This document shows positions 24,575-34,932 of a stretch of 64,000 nt of DNA, in pieces. This stretch comes from Exiguobacterium antarcticum DSM 14480 (GTDB lineage Bacteria > Bacillota > Bacilli > Exiguobacteriales > Exiguobacteriaceae): positions 1,617,001-1,681,000 of the forward strand of contig NZ_JMKS01000003.1 of assembly GCF_000685865.1 (NCBI RefSeq), in the 5' to 3' direction. The number at the start of each line of letters is the position of its first letter. The first letter of the stretch is position 1. The notes under the pieces are model-generated. The model did not search any database. It was not told the origin of the DNA and saw only the letters and a program-made list of their open reading frames with translations. The position numbers were made by a program, and so were the translations under genes.

Positions 24575-25561
24575 ATGCAATTATTCGAAATGCTTGAGAC
24601 AAAAGTCAAAGCCCATCAACCAACGATCGTTTTCCCGGAAGGAATCGATGCTCGTGTTCTTGGGGCAGCTGTTCGTCTGAAAAAAGATGGTCTTGTCACG
24701 CCAATCGTCATCGGACCACGCGTTAAAATCGAAGAGACGGCAACGGCGAATCAGATCGACGTGACGGATCTTGAAACGATTGATCCGGCTTCATACGACG
24801 GAATCGAAGAATTAGTCGCGTCGTTCGTCGAACGTCGTAAAGGAAAAGCAACAGAAGAACAAGCGCGTGAAGTCATCCTCAAAGACGTCAACACGTTCGG
24901 CACGATGCTCGTCCACACCGGCAAAGCAGAAGGTCTTGTCTCGGGTGCGATGCACGCGACTAGTGACACGGTTCGTCCGGCACTTCAAATCATCAAAATG
25001 CAAGAAGGCTATAAAAAGACATCAGGTGTCTTCATCATGGTCCGTGACGATGAGCAGTATGTGTTTGCTGACTGTGCAATCAACATCGCACCAGACGCAA
25101 ACGATTTAGCAGAAAACGCGATTGCTTCTGCAAAAACGGCAAAAACGTTTGGTATCGATCCGAAAGTTGCGTTGCTCAGCTTCTCGACAAAAGGTTCAGC
25201 GAAATCACCGGAAACAGAACGTGTCGTCGAAGCAACACGTCTTGCAAAAGAACGGGCACCAGAACTCGCAATCGATGGAGAATTACAATTTGACGCAGCA
25301 TTCGTTCCAAGTGTCGCGAAATCAAAAGCACCGGAGTCAGATGTTGCCGGTCATGCGAACGTCTTCATCTTCCCAAGCCTTGAGTCTGGAAACATCGGCT
25401 ACAAAATTGCACAACGTCTTGGTGGTTTTGAAGCAATCGGACCGATTCTTCAAGGACTCAACAAACCGGTCAACGATCTGTCACGTGGCTGTAACGAAGA
25501 AGACGTCTACAAATTGGCGATCATCACGGCAGCGCAAGCTGTTGAAGAACGCCAAGCGTAA
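24575..25561 (+). CDS. pta: Phosphate acetyltransferase
   Basis: 328 residues from the ATG at 24575 (AAAGGAG upstream; the longer frame to 24518 overlaps the promoter). Pta converts acetyl-CoA and phosphate to acetyl phosphate in overflow metabolism. Recognisable blocks are PTIVFPEGIDARVLGAAVRL, GLVSGAMHATSDTVRPALQIIK, FADCAINIAPDANDLAENAI, LLSFSTKGSAKSPETERV, LQFDAAFVPSVAKSKAPES and NVFIFPSLESGNIGYKIAQRLGG, all conserved in short-form bacterial Pta. Length equals that of Bacillus Pta. Monocistronic; ackA is not in the window. Confidence 0.97.
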   Translation: MQLFEMLETKVKAHQPTIVFPEGIDARVLGAAVRLKKDGLVTPIVIGPRVKIEETATANQIDVTDLETIDPASYDGIEELVASFVERRKGKATEEQAREVILKDVNTFGTMLVHTGKAEGLVSGAMHATSDTVRPALQIIKMQEGYKKTSGVFIMVRDDEQYVFADCAINIAPDANDLAENAIASAKTAKTFGIDPKVALLSFSTKGSAKSPETERVVEATRLAKERAPELAIDGELQFDAAFVPSVAKSKAPESDVAGHANVFIFPSLESGNIGYKIAQRLGGFEAIGPILQGLNKPVNDLSRGCNEEDVYKLAIITAAQAVEERQA

Positions 25562-25643
25562 TCCATTTTCGAAAAAGACTTTACTTTTTCAGCGAACTCC
25601 GTAAAATGGAACACATCACGCATCAACGAATAAACGTATAGCA

Positions 25644-25716
25644 ACGCTCGTATAATAGTGGGGATTGGCCCACGAGTCTCTACCGGATCGCCGTAACGAT
25701 CCGACTACGGGTGGTG
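25644..25716 (+). ncRNA. Purine riboswitch, guanine/hypoxanthine class
   Basis: P1 CTCGTA / TACGGG closes a three-way junction with TATAATAGTGGGGATTGGCC, GAGTCTCTACC, a P3 hairpin and CCGACTAC. The specificity position is C (GACTA rather than GATTA), which pairs with guanine. It precedes xpt-pbuX exactly as in B. subtilis. Confidence 0.95.
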
Positions 25717-25717
25717 A

Positions 25718-27690
<1,973 letters not shown>

Positions 27691-27712
27691 GGTTTGTAAC
27701 TTCTCAGAGGGG

Positions 27713-27756
27713 AGCAGTCCGCTATACTATTTTGTATAGATGGTTGCTCCTTTCAT
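27713..27756 (+). terminator. Probable xpt-pbuX terminator
   Basis: GGAGCA..CTATAC / GTATAG..TGCTCC stem followed by TTTC; a long hairpin with a weak T-run. Confidence 0.6.
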
Positions 27757-27813
27757 ATTTCGTTACATAAATCAGAATATTTCGAGTATGTGTTCTTGAA
27801 CAAAAATATCACT

Positions 27814-27851
27814 TGAAAACGTTTACAAAACGGACACAATTTCATTATACT
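27814..27851 (+). promoter_or_regulatory. cre site overlapping the promoter of the amino acid permease
   Basis: TGAAAACGTTTACA (27814-27827) matches the CcpA cre consensus TGWAARCGYTWNCW at every position. The -35 TTTACA (27822-27827) lies within it and TATACT (27846-27851) follows 18 bp later, so CcpA should repress on preferred sugars. Confidence 0.85.
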
Positions 27852-27913
27852 GACAACGTAGCGGTTAGGGGAACTGCTAGGAAACAAACAGAGACGGGAA
27901 GGACGTCGTACAG

Positions 27914-29290
27914 ATGAAACAACAGACAGAACTGAATCGGGGATTAGAAGAACGTCACATTACATTGATGTCGCTGGGGGCGGCAATCGGTGTCGGACTG
28001 TTCTTAGGATCGGCAAAAGCGATTCAATTAGCTGGACCAGGAATACTGATCGGATACTTAATCGGTGGTCTTATTATCTTTATCATCATGCGTGCACTTG
28101 GGGAGCTCGCAGTCCGTGAACCGGTATCAGGCAGTTTTGCCGAATATGCCCGGAAATATGTCAGTCCGCTAGCCGGGTTCCTGACAGGATGGAATTATTG
28201 GTTACTCTGGATTTTCACATGTATGGCCGAAATTACGGCCGTCGGGATCTACATGCAAGAATGGTTCCCGAACTCACCAACGTGGATGTGGGCACTCGGT
28301 GCGCTCATTCTGATGACGAGCATCAACTTCATTGCCGTTAAGTTTTATGGGGAATTTGAATTTTGGTTTGCGTTGATTAAAATTGTCGCCATCGTCGCGA
28401 TGATCATCCTCGGAACACTGACGATCGTCATTGGTTTCGGGAACGGTGGTACACCGGTCGGGATTTCAAATCTTTGGTCGCACGGCGGTTTCTTACCAAA
28501 CGGATTTGGTGGGGTCTTACTTGCGATGCAAATGGTCATGTTTGCCTTCTTAGGGATTGAAGTGATTGGGGTCACAGCAGGGGAAGCAAAAAATCCGAAG
28601 AAAACGATTCGCAAGGCCGTCAACAACGTTTTTTGGCGAATCCTGGTTTTCTATATCGGCGCATTGTTCGTCATTCTGTCGATTTATCCGTGGGATCAAG
28701 TCGGACAGAATAACAGCAGTCCGTTTGTATTATTGTTTGAATCATTAGGTATTCCGGCAGCGGCTGGAATCATCAACTTCGTCGTCTTGACGGCAGCCTT
28801 GTCGTCATGTAACTCAGGGATCTTCTCGACGGCACGAATGATGATGAACTTGTCGCAAAATCAGGAAGCACCGAAACGATTTGCGAAGATTTCAAAAAAT
28901 GGTGTACCGGCACTGGCAACGATTCTTTCCGGAGTTGCCTTGTTGGTTGGCGTCGCCTTGAACTACTTCTTACCGGATGATGTCTTTGCGATTGTCACGA
29001 GTATTGCGACGTTCGGTGCGGTCTGGACATGGGCGATGATCTTGATTGCCCAGATGCGGGCACGGAAAGTCCATGGAACAGCTGAATTCGCGGTTCCGTT
29101 TTTCCCGATTGCGAACTATGTCGCGTTAGTCGCTCTCGCAGGTGTCATCGTCTTGATGGCGTTTGATGCGGGGACGCGGATTGCACTTGTCGTTGGACCA
29201 CTTTGGTACGTGATTTTGATTGCCGTCTATTATGCACGGGGTATGCATAAAGAAAAACGCCAATCGTTTGACCAAGCATCAGGGGAATAA
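27914..29290 (+). CDS. Amino acid permease, AAT family (ProY/AnsP/HutM-like)
   Basis: 458 residues, 12 helices, APC superfamily, amino-acid transporter (AAT) branch. RGLEERHITLMSLGAAIGVG leads TM1, followed by IIMRALGELAVREPVSGSFAEYA, GFLTGWNYWLLWIFTCMAEITA, VMFAFLGIEVIGVTAGEAKNP and SSCNSGIFSTARMMMNLS. Proline, histidine or asparagine permeases (ProY, HutM, AnsP) are the nearest recalled relatives; the substrate is not fixed by sequence. A perfect cre site over its promoter indicates carbon catabolite repression, which fits an amino acid used as a carbon or nitrogen source. AAGGA lies upstream of ATG; terminator at 29290. Confidence 0.92.
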   Translation: MKQQTELNRGLEERHITLMSLGAAIGVGLFLGSAKAIQLAGPGILIGYLIGGLIIFIIMRALGELAVREPVSGSFAEYARKYVSPLAGFLTGWNYWLLWIFTCMAEITAVGIYMQEWFPNSPTWMWALGALILMTSINFIAVKFYGEFEFWFALIKIVAIVAMIILGTLTIVIGFGNGGTPVGISNLWSHGGFLPNGFGGVLLAMQMVMFAFLGIEVIGVTAGEAKNPKKTIRKAVNNVFWRILVFYIGALFVILSIYPWDQVGQNNSSPFVLLFESLGIPAAAGIINFVVLTAALSSCNSGIFSTARMMMNLSQNQEAPKRFAKISKNGVPALATILSGVALLVGVALNYFLPDDVFAIVTSIATFGAVWTWAMILIAQMRARKVHGTAEFAVPFFPIANYVALVALAGVIVLMAFDAGTRIALVVGPLWYVILIAVYYARGMHKEKRQSFDQASGE

Positions 29291-29319
29291 AAAGAGATCA
29301 GCTTCGGCTGGTCTCTTTT
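29290..29319 (+). terminator. Permease terminator
   Basis: AAAGAGA-CAGC-ttcg-GCTG-TCTCTTT with a UUCG tetraloop. Confidence 0.88.
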
Positions 29320-29380
29320 GTTCTGTTTTGCTACCGGTTTTGCTACACTGAACACAGATGAAATTAGAGGAGGAACCATC

Positions 29381-29680
29381 ATGAAGACGATCCATGTCGA
29401 TGAATTACAAGAAAAGCTTGAAGCAGGCGAAGCGTTACACGTCGTCGATGTCCGGGAACAAGACGAGTATGACGCTGGTCATATTCCAAACGTCCGTTTT
29501 CTCCCGATGTCTGAAATCGGTGAACGTTATACGGAACTGCAAGAAGGAGAGAAATATTACCTGATTTGTAAAGCCGGTGGACGAAGTGAGAACGTCGGAC
29601 GGTTCTTGGAACAGTACGGATATGACGTCGTCAACGTTGAAGGCGGCATGATGAATTGGAAGGGCGATCAAGAAGCCTGA
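29381..29680 (+). CDS. Single-domain rhodanese-like protein
   Basis: 99 residues from the ATG at 29381 (GAGGAGG 8 bases upstream; the longer frame to 29318 overlaps the preceding terminator). A stand-alone rhodanese homology domain: LHVVDVREQDEYDAGHIPNV near residue 20, then YYLICKAGGRSENVGRFLEQ with the persulfide cysteine in the CKAGGR loop, and YDVVNVEGGMMNW at the end. It probably carries sulfane sulfur in the cytosol. Own terminator, no partner gene. Confidence 0.92.
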   Translation: MKTIHVDELQEKLEAGEALHVVDVREQDEYDAGHIPNVRFLPMSEIGERYTELQEGEKYYLICKAGGRSENVGRFLEQYGYDVVNVEGGMMNWKGDQEA

Positions 29681-29692
29681 GTTAAATCAGCT

Positions 29693-29737
29693 AAAAGAAG
29701 AAGGTTCCTTGTAAAAAGGAATTTTCTTCTTTTTTTA
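29693..29737 (+). terminator. Rhodanese gene terminator
   Basis: AAAAGAAGAA..TTCCTT / AAGGAA..TTCTTCTTTT with a long T-run. Confidence 0.85.
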
Positions 29738-29744
29738 TTTGCTG

Positions 29745-29771
29745 TGAAAAAATACACATTCTAGCCGATAA
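29745..29771 (+). promoter_or_regulatory. Sigma-D-type promoter of the chemoreceptor gene
   Basis: TGAA (29745-29748), 15 bp, GCCGATAA (29764-29771), against TAAA-N15-GCCGATAT of flagellar sigma factor promoters; 47 bp before the ATG. Confidence 0.65.
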
Positions 29772-29817
29772 AAAGAATAGAACAACGAGTCATCGTACTC
29801 GAGAATGGGAGTTAGAT

Positions 29818-31797
29818 ATGAAAGAAAAGAAAAAGCGTACATTGAGCATCAAACAAAAACTGATTTTGACCTCTATGCTCTTATTATTGATTCCGTCTTT
29901 ACTGATTGGCTTTGTTTCTTATAGCCAAGCGAAACAAAAAATCACGAATGAAATCTTACAGTCGGCCCATTCCGGTGTCGACCGGATGAATGATGAGGTC
30001 ATGAATATCGTGGATCCGATGCGACGGGATGTCGCGTTTTTTGCGGACCGGATTGACGGGACACTGTATCAAGCAGGCAAACAAAACCTCGACTTAAAAG
30101 AAAAAATGACCGAATACTTAGATACACATCCCCAGGCCGCCAATATTTATTATGCGACGACGACTGGAGAGATGACGATCTATCCGGAGCAGTCGATGCC
30201 GGAGGATTATGACCCGCGGGACCGTCCGTGGTATCAAGCAGCAGAAGAGGCGAAAGGAAAAGTCGTCATCACGGATCCATATGTCGATGCGGCATCTGGA
30301 AAGATGATGATCACCCTCTCACAAACCGGTGGCAATGGACGAGGCGTCATCGCAATTGACGTCGATGTCGACCGGATCGCAGAAATCGCAAAAAAAATCA
30401 AAATTGGTAAAGAAGGTTACGTGACGATTTTGGACTCTGGTAAAAAATTCGTCAGTCACCCGACGCTAAAACCCGGTGAAAAAGCCTCAGGGGACTGGGT
30501 GGATTCAATTTACGCCGGCAAAGAGGGGCAATTTTCCTACCTGTTTGAAAATGAAGACAAACAAATGGACTTCATGACAAACAATCTGACGGGTTGGAAA
30601 GTCGCCGGCACGCTGTACGACTATGAAATCACGGAGGAAACATCGAGTATCCTTTGGACGACACTTGGCGTCATCGCCGTGACGTTCGTCTTTGCAGCTA
30701 TTCTTTTATTCTTCATCTTACGTTCGATCCTCAGTCCGCTGAACCGTTTAACGAAAAGTGCGGAACGGATTCAAGAAGGCGATTTGACGGAACAGGTCGT
30801 CGTCGAATCCAACGATGAAATCGGGCAAGTGGCGGAAAGCTTTAACGTCATGATCGTATCGCTCCGTTCGATCATTACGAATCTTGACCAATCGATCGGA
30901 CAGGTCGCGGCTTCGTCAGAGGAATTGATGGCGAATGCGGCACAAACGACGGCAGCATCCGAACAAATCGCTGGTTCGATCCAAGAGATGGCAGCAGGTG
31001 CTGGTCAATCGAAACGTCAGCTCGACGGAAATGCGGTTTCTTTGCAGGCCATTACATCGGGTGTCATGCGGATTGCGGAAAGTTCGACGAATGTCTCCGA
31101 ATTATCGCGTGCGACAGCAGCGGAAGCGGAAGACGGAACGGCAGCAGTCGTTAAAAACGTCGAGCAGATGAAGGCAATTGATACGTCGGTCGAAAACTTC
31201 GGGGAAGTCATCCAATCCCTTGCCCACCGTTCCAATGAGATCGGAAAGATTGTCGACGTCATCAACGGCATCGCGACGCAAACCAATCTGCTTGCTCTGA
31301 ATGCGGCAATCGAGGCGGCGCGTGCCGGTGAGAACGGAAAAGGATTTGCGGTCGTCGCAAGTGAAGTCCGTAAACTCGCCGAACAATCACAGGAATCGAC
31401 GAAACAGATTTCGCATTTGATCCAAAACATCAAACAAGAAACAGAACGGTCCGTCTTCTTGATGAAAGAAGTATCACATCATACAAAAGCAGGACTCGAA
31501 ACGACGGAAGATTCTGCCGTCCGTTTCAAACAAATCATGTTACGGACACAAGAGATGACACCACGGATCGAAGACGTCACGGCGACAGTCGAAGAAATTG
31601 CCGCCAACGTTCAGGAAGTGTCGGCATCGGCAACTGAAATCGCCCATATCGCAGATGAGAATTCTGCGGCATCGGAACGTGTGGCCGCAACGACTGAAGA
31701 ACAACTCGGCTCGATGGAAGATATTTCACAATCGGCTAAAACGTTGTCGGACATGGCGGAAGAATTACAAGTCCTCGTTTCACGATTTAAAGTATAA
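29818..31797 (+). CDS. Methyl-accepting chemotaxis protein with dCache sensor
   Basis: 659 residues. TM1 at about 15-35 ([19 protein letters not shown]), extracytoplasmic dCache domain to about 275, TM2 ([19 protein letters not shown]), HAMP ([21 protein letters not shown]) and the methyl-accepting signalling domain with the hairpin tip [32 protein letters not shown]. The sensor has [15 protein letters not shown] and [13 protein letters not shown], close to the amino-acid-binding dCache motif (Y..R.W Y..D), so an amino acid ligand is likely. A sigma-D-type GCCGATAA promoter precedes it. It should control CheA in a polar chemosensory array. Confidence 0.95.
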   Translation: MKEKKKRTLSIKQKLILTSMLLLLIPSLLIGFVSYSQAKQKITNEILQSAHSGVDRMNDEVMNIVDPMRRDVAFFADRIDGTLYQAGKQNLDLKEKMTEYLDTHPQAANIYYATTTGEMTIYPEQSMPEDYDPRDRPWYQAAEEAKGKVVITDPYVDAASGKMMITLSQTGGNGRGVIAIDVDVDRIAEIAKKIKIGKEGYVTILDSGKKFVSHPTLKPGEKASGDWVDSIYAGKEGQFSYLFENEDKQMDFMTNNLTGWKVAGTLYDYEITEETSSILWTTLGVIAVTFVFAAILLFFILRSILSPLNRLTKSAERIQEGDLTEQVVVESNDEIGQVAESFNVMIVSLRSIITNLDQSIGQVAASSEELMANAAQTTAASEQIAGSIQEMAAGAGQSKRQLDGNAVSLQAITSGVMRIAESSTNVSELSRATAAEAEDGTAAVVKNVEQMKAIDTSVENFGEVIQSLAHRSNEIGKIVDVINGIATQTNLLALNAAIEAARAGENGKGFAVVASEVRKLAEQSQESTKQISHLIQNIKQETERSVFLMKEVSHHTKAGLETTEDSAVRFKQIMLRTQEMTPRIEDVTATVEEIAANVQEVSASATEIAHIADENSAASERVAATTEEQLGSMEDISQSAKTLSDMAEELQVLVSRFKV

Positions 31798-31803
31798 TCC
31801 TTC

Positions 31804-31837
31804 AAGCGACCGTCACCTCGAGTGTCGGTCGTTTCTT
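31804..31837 (+). terminator. Chemoreceptor terminator
   Basis: AAGCGACCG-CAC / GTG-CGGTCGTTT hairpin with T-rich tail. Confidence 0.8.
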
Positions 31838-31951
31838 ATTCGGAAAAAGACGTTGTCATAGACCGGATTTCTGCTAAATGTTGCTTGAATAGAACAAGAA
31901 ACGGGAAAATACTTCTATGGCCTGGCAACTTGAAATCGGGAGGTGTCCACG

Positions 31952-33145
31952 ATGGCACGGCTGACAAAATTAATGGAATGGCAACAAGCTGGTCTAATTG
32001 ATGCAGAGACGATTGAGCGGATTAAAGACTACGAAACACATCGCCAAAAAAAGCAACGTGTCCCACTTTTATTGATAATCGGACTGACGTTCGTCGGTCT
32101 GGCGCTACTCAGTTTTTTGGCGGCGAACTGGCAGGTGATTCCTGCACTCATTAAAATCGGGTTGGTCTTAGTCATCATGGTCAGCTGTTATGTGTTTGCC
32201 GATTTGTCAGAGCGTCGAGCGATTTGGAATCCCGTCACCTTTCGCATTCTTGGACTGGTCGCATTCGCAGGAGCCCTCATTGTAACGGTTCAGAGTTTTC
32301 ATATGTCGATGCAGGGGTCCTTCATCGGATGGGCAGTTTTTGTCGCGGCGCTCGCCCATTTTTTTACGTGGCGTCATACGGCCTATGCCGTCTTCGCCTT
32401 TATTGCAAGTTTGAACATTTTAACGGCAGGGGGTGGATTTGGGAGTGAACAAGCGACGTTTCTCGACTGGACGTCAATCGTCTTCCTTGTACTCGTCTCA
32501 CTCGCCTGGTTTTACTTTAGCCAATCGTTACCCTCACTTGTCTTCAGTTGGCTAGTTCTTTATTTTTCAGGTCTGGAATTGTTTGTACTCGTCTCGTATG
32601 ACGGTGTACTCTGGCCGATCTGGACCTTGTTCATCCTTGTCCCACTGTTACTTGTCGTCAAACACGATGTCCATCGTCAGTTTTTATATCACCTGTATTT
32701 AGTTGTTGCAGCCATCAACTCGCTAGTGTATCTGACGGTCCGCGCCGAAACGACGAACGCATCGATTCCTTGGGGCGAAGCGATCGCCCTTGCCGTCTTT
32801 GGTGTCGCGATCGGCTATTTGATCTATCAAAAATTCCGTCCGTTGCTCTGGCTGTTACCACTGGGTCTGTTCGGTTTGTTGTGGTTTGACGAACAAGCGA
32901 TTTTGATTGCAGCCCTCGTCGAAATCATTGCGTTTGTCTATTTGATCGAACAGGAACGCAGAGGTCATCGTTTGACGATTGCCTTTGTCTACTTCATTGC
33001 TGTCCAACTGACGATCTACTTCATCTATGCTTGGGATCGTCTCGACATGTCTCTCTTCTTCTTGGTCGGTGCACTGTTGGTCTTCTTCGTTGCCGGTGTC
33101 TTGTGGTGGGTGCGAAAACGTCGTGAGGGAGGAGTTCCGTCATGA
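31952..33145 (+). CDS. DUF2157 multi-spanning membrane protein
   Basis: 397 residues from the ATG at 31952, 8 bases after GGGAGG; an in-frame GTG at 31943 overlaps the site. The N-terminal MARLTKLMEWQQAGLIDAETIERI-KDYE and the following LLLIIGLTFVGLALLSFLAANWQVIP match DUF2157, whose conserved N-terminal helix precedes about twelve membrane helices. Function unknown. The stop overlaps the next start by 4 bases; DUF2157 and GDYXXLXY proteins are recurrent neighbours, suggesting a complex. Confidence 0.9.
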   Translation: MARLTKLMEWQQAGLIDAETIERIKDYETHRQKKQRVPLLLIIGLTFVGLALLSFLAANWQVIPALIKIGLVLVIMVSCYVFADLSERRAIWNPVTFRILGLVAFAGALIVTVQSFHMSMQGSFIGWAVFVAALAHFFTWRHTAYAVFAFIASLNILTAGGGFGSEQATFLDWTSIVFLVLVSLAWFYFSQSLPSLVFSWLVLYFSGLELFVLVSYDGVLWPIWTLFILVPLLLVVKHDVHRQFLYHLYLVVAAINSLVYLTVRAETTNASIPWGEAIALAVFGVAIGYLIYQKFRPLLWLLPLGLFGLLWFDEQAILIAALVEIIAFVYLIEQERRGHRLTIAFVYFIAVQLTIYFIYAWDRLDMSLFFLVGALLVFFVAGVLWWVRKRREGGVPS

Positions 33146-33585
33146 AACGGTATCTGTTTCCGGTATTACAAATCATCGTTGTCTTAGGGGTGATCCTCAG
33201 TTTTTATTCGATTTCCTGGTTTGGTGACAGCTATCGTTTTCGGGCGGAACCCTTTGATCCGTTTAATCCCGTCTACGGTGAGTATGTCATGTTGCAATAC
33301 CCTGACTTGAAGCCCGAGGACTCGATTAAAAAAGGATTGGTCTATGTCACATTTACGACCGATGCGGATGGTTATGCAAAGATTGACCGGATTTCGAATG
33401 AACGCTTTTTTGGTTCTGTTGCGGGGGATTATTATGATCAATACGTGACGATTCCACAATTGACACAATATTACGTGGAACAAGGCACGGGTAAAGGCTA
33501 TGAGGATGCTAAAAAACTAGAGGTCAAAGCGGATGTCTCGCCTTGGGGAACCGTTCGGGCGACTGATTTAACGGTGCGAAAATGA
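33142..33585 (+). CDS. GDYXXLXY-domain protein
   Basis: 147 residues. One N-terminal membrane helix (LFPVLQIIVVLGVILSFYSI) is followed by an extracellular domain with PVYGEYVMLQYPDL, a variant of the G-D-Y-x-x-L-x-Y signature (E replaces D), and a GLVYVTFTTDADGYAKIDRI segment. This family of surface-exposed proteins occurs next to DUF2157/DUF4401 membrane proteins and has no established function. It is translationally coupled to the DUF2157 gene (ATGA overlap). A 24-bp perfect-arm terminator follows. Confidence 0.85.
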   Translation: MKRYLFPVLQIIVVLGVILSFYSISWFGDSYRFRAEPFDPFNPVYGEYVMLQYPDLKPEDSIKKGLVYVTFTTDADGYAKIDRISNERFFGSVAGDYYDQYVTIPQLTQYYVEQGTGKGYEDAKKLEVKADVSPWGTVRATDLTVRK

Positions 33586-33606
33586 CTTGAGTTGAATTGA
33601 ATCAAA

Positions 33607-33657
33607 AAAACCGCACAGACCAATCACTTCGAAGAAGTGATTGGTCTGTGCGGTTTT
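33607..33657. terminator. Bidirectional terminator between the GDYXXLXY gene and folE2
   Basis: Perfect 24-bp arms around GAA with A/T-runs at both ends (AAAACCGCACAGACCAATCA... ), between convergent genes. Confidence 0.92.
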
Positions 33658-33720
33658 GATATCATGCTGATTTTTTAAGTGTAAAAGCTGACGTTTGAGT
33701 CAGCATTGTGATCTTGATTC

Positions 33721-34626
33721 TTATTGTGCGTCTTTATCAAACGTGATTCGGGCAATCGCATCATGTTGGTGAATCGTTTCTTCGTTGCGGCATTCGACGA
33801 AGAACGACGCGATTGGATCCATTTCGTAAAGGTCGGCAGCGATCAAGCGCACCATATCTTCGACGAAACGTGGGTTTTCATACGCCATTTCAGTGACACG
33901 TTTTTCATCCGGACGTTTGAGGACAGGGTGAAGTGGAGCAGATGCATTCGATTCTGCTGCGTCGAGGAGTTCCTGTTTCCAGTTAAACTCTTCAGCTTCG
34001 TCCCGTAACGATGCTTCCATCGTGACGTAACCCCGTTGGTTGTGGGCGCTGTACTCACTGATTTCTTTTGAGCATGGGCAGAGTGTCGTGACGTTGATCG
34101 TCAGACCAACCGATAAAGTCGCTTCGTCCGTTTCCGTATTGACGCTGACGGTTTGCCAGACTTCGGCATTCATCAAACCGCTGAGCCCCGTGGCTGGTGC
34201 TTTCCGCGAAAAGAACCATGGGTACCGGATTGTGAGTTGACCTTCTGCTTGTTCCATCCGCTCAGCGAGATCGCGGGCGAATTGAATGAGTGATTCATTT
34301 GTGACGACCCAACCTTCGTGATGGTACTGGTCAAGTTGCTCCGTCAAACGACTCATGTTGATTCCTTTACGGTCTTGCACAAGCGACGTCGAGAGTTCAA
34401 ATGTTGCAATCGTTGCTTGTGTCGTCTCACCATCTTGAATGACGACCGGATGTTTGACGTTCGAGATTCCGACTGCATCCAGTGCAAACAGGAAATTTTT
34501 TGGTGTATTCTGAAGATCAATCATTTTCTCTTTTTCAGTCGGCTTTGTTCCTTTAATAGGAGGAACTGAACCAAACAACTTGTGACGCTCTTCTTTGGTT
34601 GGCAATGTAATCGGGTAGGTAGACAT
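33721..34626 (-). CDS. folE2: GTP cyclohydrolase IB (FolE2)
   Basis: 301 residues. FolE2 is the zinc-independent (often Mn/Fe-using) GTP cyclohydrolase that forms 7,8-dihydroneopterin triphosphate for folate and queuosine precursors. Evidence: VGISNVKHPVVIQD near residue 52, GINMSRLTEQL, FFSRKAPATGLSGLMN, VTTLCPCSKEISEYSAHNQRG with the conserved catalytic cysteine, and FFVECRNEETIHQHDAIARI near the end with the metal-site Glu/His. AAAGGGG lies 9 bases before ATG. The leader of about 200 nt after the candidate promoter at 34838-34867 looks structured. No Zur-type box was recognised. Confidence 0.96.
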   Translation of the reverse strand: MSTYPITLPTKEERHKLFGSVPPIKGTKPTEKEKMIDLQNTPKNFLFALDAVGISNVKHPVVIQDGETTQATIATFELSTSLVQDRKGINMSRLTEQLDQYHHEGWVVTNESLIQFARDLAERMEQAEGQLTIRYPWFFSRKAPATGLSGLMNAEVWQTVSVNTETDEATLSVGLTINVTTLCPCSKEISEYSAHNQRGYVTMEASLRDEAEEFNWKQELLDAAESNASAPLHPVLKRPDEKRVTEMAYENPRFVEDMVRLIAADLYEMDPIASFFVECRNEETIHQHDAIARITFDKDAQ

Positions 34627-34694
34627 TCAAATCGGCCCCTTTGTCCTTTTGTAGTAGTGCAAGTAGTATTAACATGACAGGAATGCTAGAGACG

Positions 34695-34826
34695 AGCAAG
34701 TCTGGTGATTCCGGGAATGTGTTTTCGCGACGTATCGTTGATATGAATTTTATCACGAACGCCTCTAAAAACGAAACCCGCAAGGCTCGGAAGAAACAGT
34801 TTGCTGATTTAGAGGCATAACTTGCT
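34695..34826 (-). ncRNA. Candidate structured 5' leader of folE2
   Basis: Arms ACTTGCT (34820-34826, plus strand) and AGCAAGT (34695-34701) could close a 130-nt domain that contains a second stem GCCTCTAAA (34761-34769) / TTTAGAGGC (34808-34816) and a hairpin TGATA-7-TATCA (34739-34755 region). The minus-strand promoter at 34838-34867 would start transcription just before it. No known riboswitch class was recognised (not THF, not preQ1-I). No gene is supported in 34627-34932. Confidence 0.4.
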
Positions 34827-34837
34827 TGCAATCGGGT

Positions 34838-34867
34838 ATATTATCGTATAGTATGTGTTCATGTGAA
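34838..34867 (-). promoter_or_regulatory. Candidate folE2 promoter
   Basis: On the minus strand TTCACA (34862-34867), 18 bp, TAATAT (34838-34843). The same stretch includes plus-strand TATAGT (34847-34852) that may serve the divergent terC gene. Confidence 0.5.
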
Positions 34868-34932
34868 CGTGTAAAGATGTGTCTTGTGAATTCTTGATGT
34901 AACTTATATTGTAATAGGAAGGAATGAAGTAG

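Noticed and set aside
34627-34760. Zur operator for folE2
   Set aside because: FolE2 is often zinc-repressed, but no TAAATCGTAAT-N-ATTACGATTTA-like sequence was found.
34553-34831. 92-codon minus-strand frame over the folE2 start and leader
   Set aside because: Second half is folE2 read in another phase; the rest lies in the untranslated leader and has no ribosome binding site.
34820-34932. Manganese (yybP-ykoY) riboswitch upstream of the first terC gene
   Set aside because: Looked for because Bacillus ykoY has one; the conserved GGGGAGUA-type core is absent here and before the second terC gene.
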